Counted from the stretch's first letter, positions 1-8,679 are shown. The stretch: 64,000 nucleotides of DNA from Paenibacillus artemisiicola (GCF_017652985.1 NZ_JAGGDJ010000010.1:62001-126000), one strand, 5' to 3'. Numbers and translations: made by a program. Notes: generated from the sequence alone by a model not told the origin.

Positions 1-853
1 GGACGTCGGGCTCGTCGGGTTTCCGAGCGTGGGCAAGTCGACGCTGCTGTCGATCGTGTCGGCGGCGCAGCCGAAAATCGGCGCTTATCACTTCACGACG
101 ATCTCGCCGAATCTCGGCGTGGTCGACGTCGGCGACGGACGCAGCTTCGTTATGGCGGACCTGCCGGGGCTGATCGAAGGCGCGCACGAAGGCGTCGGAC
201 TCGGGCACGACTTCCTGCGCCACGTCGAGCGGACGCGGATCATCCTGCACGTGCTGGACATGTCGGGCTCAGAGGGGCGCGATCCGTACCAGGATTGGGT
301 GACGATCAACCAGGAGCTGGAGCTGTACAACGCCGCGCTCGCGACGCGGCCGCAGATCATCGTCGCGAACAAGATGGACATGCCGGAAGCGGAGGAGCAG
401 CTCGCGCTGTTCCGCGAACAGCTGGCGGCGCGCGGCGACGAGACCGAGCACCGGATCGTGGCGATGTCTTCGCTGACGAAGCAGGGCGTGCAGGAGCTGC
501 TTTACAAAGCGGCCGACCTGCTCGAGACCGTGCCGGAGACCCGTCAGATCGAGGAAGTGCGGGACGTGGCCGAACGCAAGGTGTTCCGGCTGGACCAGGA
601 AGAAGACCGCTCCTTCAAGGTCGGCAAGGAGAACGAAGGTTTCTACGTGGAGAGCCCGTACATCGAGAAGTTCATGAAGCGCGTCAACCTGAACAATTCG
701 TACGACGCGATCATGCGGTTCGCGCGGACGCTGCGGATGATGGGCGTCGACGCGGCGCTGCGCAAGATCGGCGCGAAAGACGGCGATATCGTTCGCATCG
801 GGGATTATTCGTTCGAATTTTTCGAGGGAAGCGACTTCTATTACCACGATTAG
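1..853 (+). CDS. obg: GTPase Obg, 5'-truncated by the window edge
   Basis: Essential ribosome-associated GTPase that acts in 50S assembly and stress signalling. The gene enters from upstream: codons are open from base 2, so the N-terminal Obg fold is missing. The visible 283 residues hold the G domain, with P-loop GFPSVGKS (visible residues 6-13), DLPG switch II (53-56) and NKMD (123-126), followed by the C-terminal OCT domain from about residue 210, ending [10 protein letters not shown]. The next gene is pheB, as in Bacillus, where obg and pheB are adjacent. A terminator hairpin follows the stop, so pheB has its own promoter. Confidence 0.97.
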   Translation, partial: DVGLVGFPSVGKSTLLSIVSAAQPKIGAYHFTTISPNLGVVDVGDGRSFVMADLPGLIEGAHEGVGLGHDFLRHVERTRIILHVLDMSGSEGRDPYQDWVTINQELELYNAALATRPQIIVANKMDMPEAEEQLALFREQLAARGDETEHRIVAMSSLTKQGVQELLYKAADLLETVPETRQIEEVRDVAERKVFRLDQEEDRSFKVGKENEGFYVESPYIEKFMKRVNLNNSYDAIMRFARTLRMMGVDAALRKIGAKDGDIVRIGDYSFEFFEGSDFYYHD

Positions 854-867
854 CATCCCGGAGCCCG

Positions 868-920
868 GCTGCCGGAGCCCCGTCTGCCCTGTTGCAGGCG
901 CGGCTCGCGGCGGCTTTTTT
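868..920 (+). terminator. Rho-independent terminator after obg
   Basis: Arms GCTGCCGGAGCC (868-879) and GGCTCGCGGCGGC (902-914) pair over about 12 bp with one bulged base and are followed by six T (915-920). It lies 15 bases after the obg stop and ends about 40 bases before the pheB promoter. Confidence 0.85.
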
Positions 921-962
921 CGTTTGGGCGGCGGGCGCGAGGGGACGGCAAGGAAATGTCTA

Positions 963-991
963 TTGCCGCGGCTTCGTTTATTGGTTATAAT
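963..991 (+). promoter_or_regulatory. SigmaA-type promoter for pheB
   Basis: TTGCCG (963-968), a 17-base spacer and a perfect TATAAT (986-991). It sits between the obg terminator and pheB, so it probably drives the whole pheB-hom-thrB-pheA-ilvE series. Confidence 0.75.
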
Positions 992-1034
992 GTCCTCTAT
1001 GGAAGAACAGATGTCTTTGATGGGAGGACGGCCA

Positions 1035-1472
1035 GTGGAGGAACGATATTACGTCGTTCGCGAGGATATGCTGCCGGAAGCGATCGTGAAGACCATCCAG
1101 GTCAAAGAAATGCTTCGCCGGGGCGAAGCCGCCACCGTTCACGAAGCCGCCGAACGGGTCGGCCTCAGCCGCAGCGCCTTCTATAAGTACAAGGACGGCG
1201 TCTACGCGCAGAACCAGCTCGCGCGCGAGACGATCGTCACGATATCGATGGATTTGGATCATCGTTCGGGCGTCCTCTCCAAAGTGCTCGGCCTCGTGGC
1301 CGGCTCCGAAGGAAACGTGCTGACGATCCATCAAACGATCCCGCTTCAGGGACTGGCAAACGTCGTCATTTCCGTTGATACCTCGCTCATGCGCGGCGCG
1401 CTGTTCGATTTTTTGGAGGCGCTCCGCAGGCAGGACGGCGTCCGCAAGGCGTCCATCATCGGCCAAGGATAG
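1035..1472 (+). CDS. pheB: ACT domain-containing protein PheB
   Basis: Small ACT-domain protein of the PheB family, historically linked to chorismate/prephenate metabolism but without a proven enzyme activity. The 145 residues hold a helix-turn-helix-like segment (about 35-52, around AAERVGLSRSAFYKYKDG) and an ACT domain (about 70-145), which usually binds amino acids. I chose GTG 1035 because GGGAGGA (1022-1028) sits 6 bases upstream and it gives the family's usual length and an N-terminus of the form VEERYYVVRED. In-frame ATGs at 990, 999, 1011 and 1020 overlap the promoter or the ribosome-binding site. It lies 25 bases before hom, so co-transcription is likely. Confidence 0.9.
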   Translation: MEERYYVVREDMLPEAIVKTIQVKEMLRRGEAATVHEAAERVGLSRSAFYKYKDGVYAQNQLARETIVTISMDLDHRSGVLSKVLGLVAGSEGNVLTIHQTIPLQGLANVVISVDTSLMRGALFDFLEALRRQDGVRKASIIGQG

Positions 1473-1497
1473 ATTTTAACGTTGGAGGGTAAACGGA

Positions 1498-2784
1498 ATG
1501 AAACCGATTAAAGTAGGATTGCTCGGACTCGGCACCGTGGGAACGGGCGTCGTGCGCATCGTGGAAGGCCATCAGACGGACCTGCAAAGCCAGGTCGGCT
1601 CCCCGATCGTCATCGAGAAGGTGCTCGTGCAAAATAAAAGCAAGGCCAGATCCATCAGCATCGATCCCGCGAAATTGACCGAGGACGCATGGGACGTCAT
1701 TCATCATCCCGACATCGACGTCATCGTCGAAGTCATGGGCGGGATCGAAACGACCCGGACGTACATTCTCGAAGCGCTGGCCCGCGGCAAGCACGTCGTG
1801 ACGGCGAACAAGGACCTGATGGCGCTGCACGGACCGGAGATTCTCGCCGCCGCGCAGGAGAACCGCTGCGACGTGCTCTACGAAGCGAGCGTGGCCGGGG
1901 GCATCCCGATCATCCGCACGCTGATCGAAGGCTTCTCCTCCGACCGGATCACGAAGATCATGGGCATCGTGAACGGGACGACGAACTATATTTTGACGAA
2001 GATGAGCCAGGAAGGCGCGGCCTATGCCGACGTGCTGAAGGAGGCCCAGGACCTCGGCTACGCCGAAGCGGATCCGACCTCCGACGTGGAAGGCTTGGAC
2101 GCGGCGCGCAAAATGACGATCCTGGCGACGCTCGGCTTCCGCGCGAACGTGGCGCTCGAGGACGTCGACGTCAAGGGGATTTCGGCGATCAGCCGCGAGG
2201 ATATCCTGTACGCGAAGCGCCTCGGCTACGAAGTGAAGCTGCTCGGCATCGCGGAGCGCCAGGACGATTACATCAGCGTCGGCGTGCAGCCGACGATGGT
2301 GAAGACGTCGCATCCGATCGCGTCCGTTAACGGCGTGTACAACGCGGTGTACGTCTATGGCGAGGCCGTGGGCGAGACGATGTTTTACGGCCCGGGCGCC
2401 GGCGAGCTGCCGACGGCCACGTCCGTCGTGGCGGACCTGGTGGCGGTCGTGAAGAATCTCAAGCTCGGCGTGAACGGCAAGCAGGAATTGCTTGCCTATA
2501 AAGAAAAGAAGCTCAAAACCGACGAGCAGATCGCCTCGAAATACTTCATTCTGCTGCACGTCGCCGACCGCGCCGGGGTGCTCGCCCAGATCACGCAGGC
2601 GTTCGCGGAGCACGAGGTCAGCCTGGAATCCGTGGTGCAGCAGCCGAACCCGAACATTCCGGAGGCGGAAATCATCATCATTACGCACGACGCGAGCAAA
2701 GCGGCCGCAAACCGCGTGCTGAATTCGTTCGAACGGATGGACGTCGTGAAGACCGTCAAGAGCGTGTACCGCGTGGAAGGCTAA
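1498..2784 (+). CDS. hom: Homoserine dehydrogenase
   Basis: Reduces aspartate semialdehyde to homoserine with NAD(P)H, the branch point to threonine and methionine. The 428 residues show the Rossmann motif GLGTVGTG (10-17), the ANKDL loop (103-107), the catalytic-domain segment GIVNGTTNYIL (around 157-167), and a C-terminal ACT domain (about 348-425) expected to bind threonine for feedback control. Start ATG 1498 follows a TTGGAGGG ribosome-binding site. In many Firmicutes hom is followed by thrC and thrB. Here thrC is absent and thrB comes next after 124 bases. Confidence 0.97.
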   Translation: MKPIKVGLLGLGTVGTGVVRIVEGHQTDLQSQVGSPIVIEKVLVQNKSKARSISIDPAKLTEDAWDVIHHPDIDVIVEVMGGIETTRTYILEALARGKHVVTANKDLMALHGPEILAAAQENRCDVLYEASVAGGIPIIRTLIEGFSSDRITKIMGIVNGTTNYILTKMSQEGAAYADVLKEAQDLGYAEADPTSDVEGLDAARKMTILATLGFRANVALEDVDVKGISAISREDILYAKRLGYEVKLLGIAERQDDYISVGVQPTMVKTSHPIASVNGVYNAVYVYGEAVGETMFYGPGAGELPTATSVVADLVAVVKNLKLGVNGKQELLAYKEKKLKTDEQIASKYFILLHVADRAGVLAQITQAFAEHEVSLESVVQQPNPNIPEAEIIIITHDASKAAANRVLNSFERMDVVKTVKSVYRVEG

Positions 2785-2908
2785 CAAGCCGCTCTCGCTT
2801 GCGGCGAGACGGCGACGGGCAAGCAATACAATACGCAGCGGATGAACAGACCTGACAGGGCAGCAAAGGTTAAGGACGCCATCCGTCAATTATGGAGGGT
2901 GCGGTAGG

Positions 2909-3883
2909 ATGAGAAACGGCCAGGTATTGGTGAAGGTTCCGGCCAGCACGGCGAATCTCGGCCCGGGCTTCGACACGCTTGGCATGGCCTTGTCGTTGTA
3001 TTCGTGGATCGAGATGGAACCTGTCGAAGGCAACACCGTCGTCGAACTGTACGGCGACGATTTGGGCGGCATACCGACGGACAAGACGAATTTGATCTAC
3101 AAGGTCGCGCAAATGGTTTTCGCCGAAGCCGGCGTCGACATGCCGGAGCTGCGCATCGCGATGTACAGCGACATCCCGCTGACGCGCGGGCTCGGCAGCA
3201 GCGCCACGGCGATCGTCGGCGCGCTCGTGGCGGCGAACGCGTTGTCCGGCGGCAAGCTGGGCGAGGACGAGCTGTTCCAGATCGCTTCGCGGCTGGAAGG
3301 CCATCCGGACAACGTCGGCGCTTCCCTCTTCGGGGGCATCGTCGTATCCTCCTGGGACGGCGAACGCGCCGAGAAGGTCCGCCTTGAGCCGCATGCCGAC
3401 CTGGAGGTGCTGGTCGCGATTCCGGCGTTCCAGCTGCAGACGGAGAAGGCGCGGCACGCGCTGCCCGCGAAGCTGGACCTGAAGGACGCGGTCTACAACG
3501 TCGCGAACAGCTCGCTGCTCGTCGCGGCGTTCGCGAGCGGCCGGCTGGACCTCATTCCGTTCGCCATGCGGGACAAGCTGCATCAGCCGTACCGCGCGCC
3601 GCTCGTGCCCGGCATGTCGGTCATCCTGGAGCGGGCGACCGAGCACGGCGCGCTCGGGGCCGCCTTGAGCGGAGCGGGTCCGACGCTGCTCGCGCTCGTC
3701 GACCGCAAGAGCGCGCGGAAGGCGGAGCTCGAAGCGTTCCTGCTCGATACGCTGCGCGCGCACGGCATCGAGGCGGAGACGAAGTGGCTGACGCCGGACA
3801 AGCGCGGTCCCGAGCTGACCGCGGGAGCGGCCGGCAACCAAGGTTCCTTCATGGAACGGATCAAAGGAGAAGTCAACGCATGA
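2909..3883 (+). CDS. thrB: Homoserine kinase
   Basis: GHMP-family kinase that phosphorylates homoserine on the path to threonine. Visible GHMP motifs are the N-terminal ASTANLGPGFD (12-22), the phosphate-binding loop PLTRGLGSSATA (90-101) and the C-terminal glycine-rich segment LSGAGPTLLAL near residue 255. At 324 residues the length is typical. A GGAGGG ribosome-binding site precedes ATG 2909. The stop overlaps the pheA start in an ATGA, so the two are probably translationally coupled. Threonine synthase must be encoded elsewhere. Confidence 0.97.
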   Translation: MRNGQVLVKVPASTANLGPGFDTLGMALSLYSWIEMEPVEGNTVVELYGDDLGGIPTDKTNLIYKVAQMVFAEAGVDMPELRIAMYSDIPLTRGLGSSATAIVGALVAANALSGGKLGEDELFQIASRLEGHPDNVGASLFGGIVVSSWDGERAEKVRLEPHADLEVLVAIPAFQLQTEKARHALPAKLDLKDAVYNVANSSLLVAAFASGRLDLIPFAMRDKLHQPYRAPLVPGMSVILERATEHGALGAALSGAGPTLLALVDRKSARKAELEAFLLDTLRAHGIEAETKWLTPDKRGPELTAGAAGNQGSFMERIKGEVNA

Positions 3884-4761
3884 TAAGCGCATCGTGTTTG
3901 ACCAAAGGATCGACGTCGGACGAAGCCGCTCGGCTGATGCTGAACGGCCTCGGCGTCGAAATCCGGTACGAGTACCACCGCATGATCGCGGACGTCTTCC
4001 TGTCCACGGCGGAAGGCCGGACGGATTATGCCGTCATTCCGATCGAGAACACGATCGACGGCTCCGTCAGCCTGCATACCGACTGGCTCGTGGACGAGGT
4101 GAACCTGCCGATCCAGGCCGAATGGGTGTATCCCTCCATTCAGAACCTGATCGGGGCTTCCGCGGAATTGACCGAGACGGACGGCAGCCTGGCGTACGGG
4201 CGCATCGTGAAGGTCATGAGCCATCCGGTGGCCATGGCGCAGTGCACCCAATATTTGAAGCGGCATCTGCCGCATGCCGAGCTGGAGCATGTCGGAAGCA
4301 CGTCGGAGGCGGTCCGCATCGTCCGCGACAATCCGGGACGCGGCTGGACGGCGATCGGCCAAGTGTCCGCCGCGGCCGACAACGGCCTCGACGTGCTGGA
4401 ATCGGCGGTGACCGACCACGACAACAATTACACCCGGTTCCTGCTGGTCGGCCCGAAGCCGTTCGCGCTGCGGACGTCGGAGAAGCATAAGACGACCATC
4501 CTGGTGACGCTGCCGGAAGACTACCCGGGCGCGCTGCATCAGGTGTTGTCCGCCTTCTCGTGGCGCCGCATCAACCTGTCCCGCATCGAATCGCGGCCGA
4601 CGAAGAAGAAGCTCGGCAATTATTATTTTCTGATCGACATCGAAATGTCGACCGACACGGTGCTGCTGCCGTCCGCCATCGCCGAAATCGAAGCGATCGG
4701 ATGCCAAGTGCGCGTGCTCGGCAGCTACCCTAGCTTTTCGTTCGAAGCTTTGCGGCCGTAA
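3880..4761 (+). CDS. pheA: Prephenate dehydratase
   Basis: Converts prephenate to phenylpyruvate in phenylalanine synthesis. The 293 residues comprise the catalytic domain, with PIENTIDGSV (54-63) and the hallmark TRF (185-187), and a C-terminal ACT domain with the phenylalanine-binding ESRP (237-240). I chose ATG 3880 because it overlaps the thrB stop (ATGA) and has AAAGGAGAA just upstream; the frame stays open further upstream, but inside thrB. The N-terminal glycine-rich segment is LTKGSTSDEAA. The pairing with pheB and ilvE suits a phenylalanine and branched-chain unit. Confidence 0.96.
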   Translation: MISASCLTKGSTSDEAARLMLNGLGVEIRYEYHRMIADVFLSTAEGRTDYAVIPIENTIDGSVSLHTDWLVDEVNLPIQAEWVYPSIQNLIGASAELTETDGSLAYGRIVKVMSHPVAMAQCTQYLKRHLPHAELEHVGSTSEAVRIVRDNPGRGWTAIGQVSAAADNGLDVLESAVTDHDNNYTRFLLVGPKPFALRTSEKHKTTILVTLPEDYPGALHQVLSAFSWRRINLSRIESRPTKKKLGNYYFLIDIEMSTDTVLLPSAIAEIEAIGCQVRVLGSYPSFSFEALRP

Positions 4762-4794
4762 CGACGAACCTATTCCGGAGGTGCAGGTACCATC

Positions 4795-5676
4795 ATGGCG
4801 GAACAAGTGATTTATCTCAACGGGAACTACGTAAGCAAAGAGGATGCCAAGGTTTCGGTGTTCGATCACGGATTTCTCTACGGCGACGGCATTTTCGAAG
4901 GGATCCGGATTTACAACGGCAACATCTTTAAATGTAAGGAGCATCTCGACCGGCTGTACGATTCCGCGAAATCGATCATGCTGGACATTCCGCTCTCCTA
5001 CGGGGAGATGGAAGCGGCGCTCGTCGAGACGATCCGCCGCAACGAGCTGCGCGACGGCTACATCCGGCTCGTCGTTTCGCGCGGTCCCGGGAACCTGGGC
5101 CTGGATCCGACGCGCTGTCCGGCGGCTTGGGTCATCATCATCGTCGAGCAGCTGGCGATCTACCCCGAGGAAGCGTACCGCGACGGCCTCGTATCCGTAT
5201 CGGTCTCGCAGCGCCGCAACCTGCCGGAAGCCCTCAATCCGAAGATCAAATCGCTGAATTACTTGAACAACATTTTGGTGAAAATCCAGGCGAACCTGGC
5301 CGGCGTGGGCGAAGCGATCATGCTGAACGCCCAGGGCTACGTCGCGGAGGGCTCCAGCGACAATATCTTCATCGTCAAGCGCGGGGTCGTCTACACGCCG
5401 CCTTGCTACGTCGGGGCCTTGGAAGGCATTACCCGCGCGACCATCATCGAGCTGTGCGCGAAGCTGGGCTATTCGCTGAAGGAGGAGCCGTTCACGCTCC
5501 ACGACGTCTACGTGGCGGACGAGGTGTTCTTCACGGGCACGGCGGCGGAAGTCATCGCGGTGCGCGAAGTGGACGGCCGGACGATCGGCGAAGGGAAGGC
5601 GGGCCCGGTCACGTCGCGGCTGCTGGCGGAGTTCCGCAAGACGGTCGAGCTCGACGGCGTGAAGGTCTACGAATAA
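4795..5676 (+). CDS. ilvE: Branched-chain amino acid aminotransferase (class IV)
   Basis: PLP-dependent fold-type IV transaminase for Leu, Ile and Val, possibly also acting on aromatic keto acids given its position after pheA. The 293 residues start MAEQVIYLNGNYV and show FDHGFLYGDGIFEGIR (23-38), the PLP lysine in NPKIKSLNYLNN (K152), and the cofactor-binding AEGSSDNIF (around 184-192). D-amino-acid transaminase and aminodeoxychorismate lyase share this fold, but length and motifs fit IlvE best. It is the last gene before a strong terminator. Confidence 0.93.
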   Translation: MAEQVIYLNGNYVSKEDAKVSVFDHGFLYGDGIFEGIRIYNGNIFKCKEHLDRLYDSAKSIMLDIPLSYGEMEAALVETIRRNELRDGYIRLVVSRGPGNLGLDPTRCPAAWVIIIVEQLAIYPEEAYRDGLVSVSVSQRRNLPEALNPKIKSLNYLNNILVKIQANLAGVGEAIMLNAQGYVAEGSSDNIFIVKRGVVYTPPCYVGALEGITRATIIELCAKLGYSLKEEPFTLHDVYVADEVFFTGTAAEVIAVREVDGRTIGEGKAGPVTSRLLAEFRKTVELDGVKVYE

Positions 5677-5697
5677 GCGTCCCGATCGGATTGAATC

Positions 5698-5745
5698 GAA
5701 GCTTTTCCAAGGGCGTCCGCCCGCGGGAAGCTTCATTTTTTTTTT
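5698..5745 (+). terminator. Rho-independent terminator after ilvE
   Basis: Stem GAAGCTTTTCC (5698-5708) with GGGAAGCTTC (5725-5734) is followed by ten T (5736-5745). It ends the pheB-to-ilvE transcription unit. Confidence 0.9.
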
Positions 5746-5810
5746 GCGAACATGGGTGACACTCGCCCACCTCCTGCATAGGATGTAGGGATTGATAACG
5801 GGCGTTTGCC

Positions 5811-5827
5811 ACGTCTGCCCCAGACGT
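5811..5827 (+). repeat. Short inverted repeat in the LysM gene leader
   Basis: ACGTCTG and CAGACGT form a perfect 7-bp dyad with a 3-base loop, 27 bases before the GTG start. It may be an operator or an mRNA hairpin. No promoter could be assigned with confidence. Confidence 0.4.
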
Positions 5828-5854
5828 AAAAACGTGACAGGAGGTTTTTGGCGG

Positions 5855-7765
5855 GTGAAAATTCATATTGTGAAAAAAGGCGATACGCTGTACTTGATCG
5901 CGCAAAAGTACGACGTGTCGCTGGAAGAGATTTTAAAGCTTAACCCTTCGATTACGAATCCGGACGAAATCGACGTCGGCATGAAGATCAAAGTGCCGGC
6001 GACGACGGGCGGCGATATGGACATCATGCACCAGCACGTCGTGCAGCAGGGCGATACGCTGTGGAAGCTGTCCAAAGCATGGGGCGTGCCGCTCGGCGAT
6101 ATGATCAAGGCGAATCCGCAGCTGAAGAACCCGAACGTGCTGCTGACGGGCGAAGTCGTCAACATCCCGAAGCCGGGCATGTCCGGAACCATGCCGGAGA
6201 CGCACGAGATGCATCACGGCCACAAATCGGGAACGGGCCACCATCCGCTCCATCCGTCCTCCGTCATGCAAGGCGTGCAAGGGCTAATGGGCAAAATCCC
6301 GACCGGTAAAATTCCGACGGGCAAAAAATCGACCGGTCAAAAGCCGAGCACGGCGCCCGTGCCGACGCCGATGCCGGAACCGACGCCCGCGCCGATGCCG
6401 ATACCTACGGAAATTCCGGTCGTAGAGAAAAAATATCCGACGTATCCGACCTACGAACATAACGTCGACTTGTTCAAGCAGTACGGCATTCCCGCGACTG
6501 AAGTCATGTCGCTGCACGACCTGCCGGCAGCTCCGGTACACAGCGGCTACGGCTACAGCCAGCCGACGGCGGTGTCGCCGGAGATGACGGGCGGCTACAT
6601 GCCGACGGCGGTGTCGCCGGCCATGACGGGCGGCTACATGCCGACGGCGGTATCGCCGGCCATGACGGGCGGCTACATGCCGACGGCGGTATCGCCGGCC
6701 ATGACGGGCGGCTACGGCATGCCGACGGCGGTGTCGCCGGCCATGACGGGCGGCTACGGCATGCCGACGGCAGTATCGCCGGCCATGACGGGCGGCTACG
6801 GCATGCCGACGGCAGTATCGCCGGCTATGACGGGCGGCTACATGCCGACGGCGGTGTCGCCGGCTATGACAGGCGGCTACGGCATGCCGACGGCAGTATC
6901 GCCGGCCATGACTGGCGGCTACATGCCGACGGCGGTATCGCCGGCGTCGACGGGCGGCTATATGCCGACGGCGGTATCGCCGGCGTCGACGGGCGATTAT
7001 AGCATGCCGACGGCGGTGAGCCCGGCGGAAACGTCGCCGCAATCCAGCCTGCCTTGGGGAGCGCCGAGCTACGGTTGGGGATCGCCGATGGTCAGCCCGG
7101 CCAGCACGCAGGACTACGGCATGCCGTCGATGGTATCGCCGGAGAGCACGGGCCCCATGGGCGGCTACGGCATGCCGTCGATGGTATCGCCGGAGAGCAC
7201 GGGCCCGATGGGCGGCTACGGCATGCCGTCGATGGTATCGCCGGAGAGCATGGGTCCGATGGGCGGATACGGCATGCCGTCGATGGTCTCGCCGGAGAGC
7301 ATGGGTCCGATGGGCGGATACGGCATGCCGTCGATGGTCTCGCCGGAGAGCATGGGTCCGATGGGCGGTTACGGAATGCCGTCGATGGTATCGCCGGAGA
7401 GTACGGGTCCGATGGGCGGCTACGGCTTCAATCCGTCGGTCGTCTCGCCGGCAAGCATGGGTCCGATGGGCGGTTACGGCTACTACAATCCGTCCATGGT
7501 GTCGCCTGCCGGCACGGCGCCGTACAGCTACGGCTACATGGGAGGCGGTCAAGTGTCGCCCGTCAGCACGAGCGGCAACAATAAACCGTGCAACTGCGGC
7601 TCGCGGGACGAAGACGAATTCGAAGCGCCGGAAGAGCCCTTCGAATCCGTGAACGCCAAAGTCAGCAAGGCGCCGGCGAGGAAGCCGGCCAAAAAGGCCG
7701 TCGTCCGCCAGAAAAACAGCATGAAGCCGAAGCGCCGCGACAGCTTGCCTTGGATCAACCGCTAA
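5855..7765 (+). CDS. Two-LysM protein with two tandem repeat blocks (SafA-like spore coat candidate)
   Basis: This 636-residue protein has two LysM domains (about 3-48 and 60-106, each with a GDTL core), which bind peptidoglycan-type glycans. They are followed by a His/Met-rich and Pro-rich linker and a long low-complexity region. That region has 12 copies of a 13-14-residue unit built on PTAVSPAMTGGY, then six copies of the 17-residue unit MPSMVSPESTGPMGGYG and two diverged copies. The tail contains CNCG and is basic (KKAVVRQKNSMKPKRR). No signal peptide is visible, which fits a mother-cell coat protein. Its place upstream of bofC and ruv matches safA in Bacillus, but the repeats are not SafA-like. 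GTG 5855 is preceded by AGGAGG (5839-5844). Confidence 0.8.
   Translation: MKIHIVKKGDTLYLIAQKYDVSLEEILKLNPSITNPDEIDVGMKIKVPATTGGDMDIMHQHVVQQGDTLWKLSKAWGVPLGDMIKANPQLKNPNVLLTGEVVNIPKPGMSGTMPETHEMHHGHKSGTGHHPLHPSSVMQGVQGLMGKIPTGKIPTGKKSTGQKPSTAPVPTPMPEPTPAPMPIPTEIPVVEKKYPTYPTYEHNVDLFKQYGIPATEVMSLHDLPAAPVHSGYGYSQPTAVSPEMTGGYMPTAVSPAMTGGYMPTAVSPAMTGGYMPTAVSPAMTGGYGMPTAVSPAMTGGYGMPTAVSPAMTGGYGMPTAVSPAMTGGYMPTAVSPAMTGGYGMPTAVSPAMTGGYMPTAVSPASTGGYMPTAVSPASTGDYSMPTAVSPAETSPQSSLPWGAPSYGWGSPMVSPASTQDYGMPSMVSPESTGPMGGYGMPSMVSPESTGPMGGYGMPSMVSPESMGPMGGYGMPSMVSPESMGPMGGYGMPSMVSPESMGPMGGYGMPSMVSPESTGPMGGYGFNPSVVSPASMGPMGGYGYYNPSMVSPAGTAPYSYGYMGGGQVSPVSTSGNNKPCNCGSRDEDEFEAPEEPFESVNAKVSKAPARKPAKKAVVRQKNSMKPKRRDSLPWINR
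6563..7028 (+). repeat. Tandem coding repeat, PTAVSP family (12 copies)
   Basis: Units of 39 or 42 bp encode PTAVSPAMTGGY with M or GM joining them. Eight copies read AMTGG; the first reads EMTGG, and the last three read ASTGG, ASTGD and AETSP. Near-identity of neighbouring DNA copies points to recent expansion by unequal recombination or slippage. Confidence 0.9.
7121..7512 (+). repeat. Tandem coding repeat, PSMVSPES family (6 copies plus 2 diverged)
   Basis: Six 51-bp units encode MPSMVSPES(T/M)GPMGGYG (7121-7426), then two diverged units containing NPSVVSPAS and NPSMVSPAG. The core VSP is shared with the first block, so both may derive from one ancestor. Confidence 0.9.
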
Positions 7766-7780
7766 GCCCGAAGGAACGCG

Positions 7781-7817
7781 CCCCGTCCGCATCGATGGCC
7801 GATGCGACGGGGTTTTT
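7781..7817 (+). terminator. Rho-independent terminator after the LysM gene
   Basis: CCCCGTCCGCATCG (7781-7794) pairs with CGATGCGACGGGG (7800-7812) with one bulge, followed by five T. Confidence 0.88.
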
Positions 7818-7895
7818 CTTATGCGCCGGGCGCGCATGCATATTTCGCCAATGCATAAGCCAAACTAACAAAAAAGGCAAATGGGGGGAACCCAT

Positions 7896-8552
7896 ATGAT
7901 GACATTCAACGTGTGGCGCAAAGTCAAAGAGAAGCTAAGGCGCGGCCGACGGCCCATGTGGCAGCTGGCCTGCTTCTGGCTAGCGGTCGGCCTGTTCGCG
8001 CTCCCCGGCCCGCAGGCCGGTTCGGCGGCCGCGGAGCCGGGCGCTCCCGCGGCGGCGGCCGAGCCGGACGACGGCAGCCGGAGCGTCATCGGGGCGCTGT
8101 CCGACATGCGGGCGACGGTCACGGTCAAGCTTCACCGGGTCTACATTTGCGGCGAAGAATCGGAAACGATCGGCAGCCTGAGCTCCGCAGACGCGCTGCG
8201 CATGATGAAGCAACACCCGGAGTGGACGGCGATGGTGGACGAGCAGGGCGCCGTCGTGATGGAGCAGCGGATCGACGATCTATCGGATGCGTGCAAGCGC
8301 AGCGCTTATTTCGGATTGGACAAGCTGGGCCGCTTGTCGCTGTTCGACGGCGAGCCAAAGAAGGAGAAGGTGATGCGCACCTTCTTCCAGCTGGACGTCA
8401 ATTACATGGAGAGCAGCCTGCCGCGCGAGCGGATCGACGAGCTGGTCAATGGCATCCGCGTGACGGACAAGGACGACTTCAACAGCGTCCTGTCGACCTT
8501 CAGCGATTATGCGGTGGAGCGCACCGAGAAAGTCATGAAGCGCACGTTTTAA
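7896..8552 (+). CDS. bofC: Bypass-of-forespore protein BofC
   Basis: Forespore-secreted protein that restrains the SpoIVB protease at the sigma-K checkpoint in Bacillus. The 218 residues have a basic N-terminus, an export/membrane segment (about 20-40, ACFWLAVGLFAL), then a conserved beta-strand HRVYICGEESE and a C-terminal BofC domain with GLDKLGRLSLFDGEP and FNSVLSTFSDYA. ATG 7896 follows GGGGGGAA (7883-7890) at good spacing; ATG 7881 overlaps that site. The position upstream of the ruv genes is the Bacillus arrangement. Confidence 0.88.
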   Translation: MMTFNVWRKVKEKLRRGRRPMWQLACFWLAVGLFALPGPQAGSAAAEPGAPAAAAEPDDGSRSVIGALSDMRATVTVKLHRVYICGEESETIGSLSSADALRMMKQHPEWTAMVDEQGAVVMEQRIDDLSDACKRSAYFGLDKLGRLSLFDGEPKKEKVMRTFFQLDVNYMESSLPRERIDELVNGIRVTDKDDFNSVLSTFSDYAVERTEKVMKRTF

Positions 8553-8582
8553 CGCCGTTTCCGGCGTCATACGCGAACATCG

Positions 8583-8618
8583 AAGGACGGTCGCCCCGGG
8601 CGGCCGTCCTTTCGCTTT
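8583..8618 (+). terminator. Probable terminator after bofC
   Basis: AAGGACGG (8583-8590) pairs with CCGTCCTT (8604-8611) and the stem can extend inward with CGCC/GGCG. The T tract is interrupted (TTTCGCTTTG). Confidence 0.65.
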
Positions 8619-8650
8619 GCCCGCCGCGGCGGGCGGGACAAAACGCGTGT

Positions 8651-8679
8651 TCTCATTCGACCCATCATTTGATATAATG
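8651..8679 (+). promoter_or_regulatory. Promoter for the ruvCAB unit
   Basis: TTCTCA (8651-8656), a 17-base spacer, and TATAAT (8674-8679) preceded by TGA, giving an extended -10 element. No LexA (SOS) box of the form CGAAC-N4-GTTCG was noticed in this leader. Confidence 0.65.

Noticed and set aside
1456..2889. 477-residue minus-strand frame covering hom
   Set aside because: Antisense shadow of a well-recognised enzyme in GC-rich DNA; His/Arg/Asp-rich with no family motif.
3784..3879. Upstream extension of pheA to 325 residues
   Set aside because: The added residues lie inside thrB in another frame, and ATG 3880 has the ribosome-binding site and stop-start overlap.
6563..7512. Tandem repeats considered as a CRISPR-like array
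   Set aside because: Units are contiguous multiples of three bases inside one frame without unique spacers; they are protein repeats.
6284..7837. Long 517-residue frame on the minus strand across the LysM repeats
   Set aside because: Arg/His-rich repetitive translation typical of the antisense of a GC-rich repeat; no start signal; the plus-strand LysM frame is clearly real.
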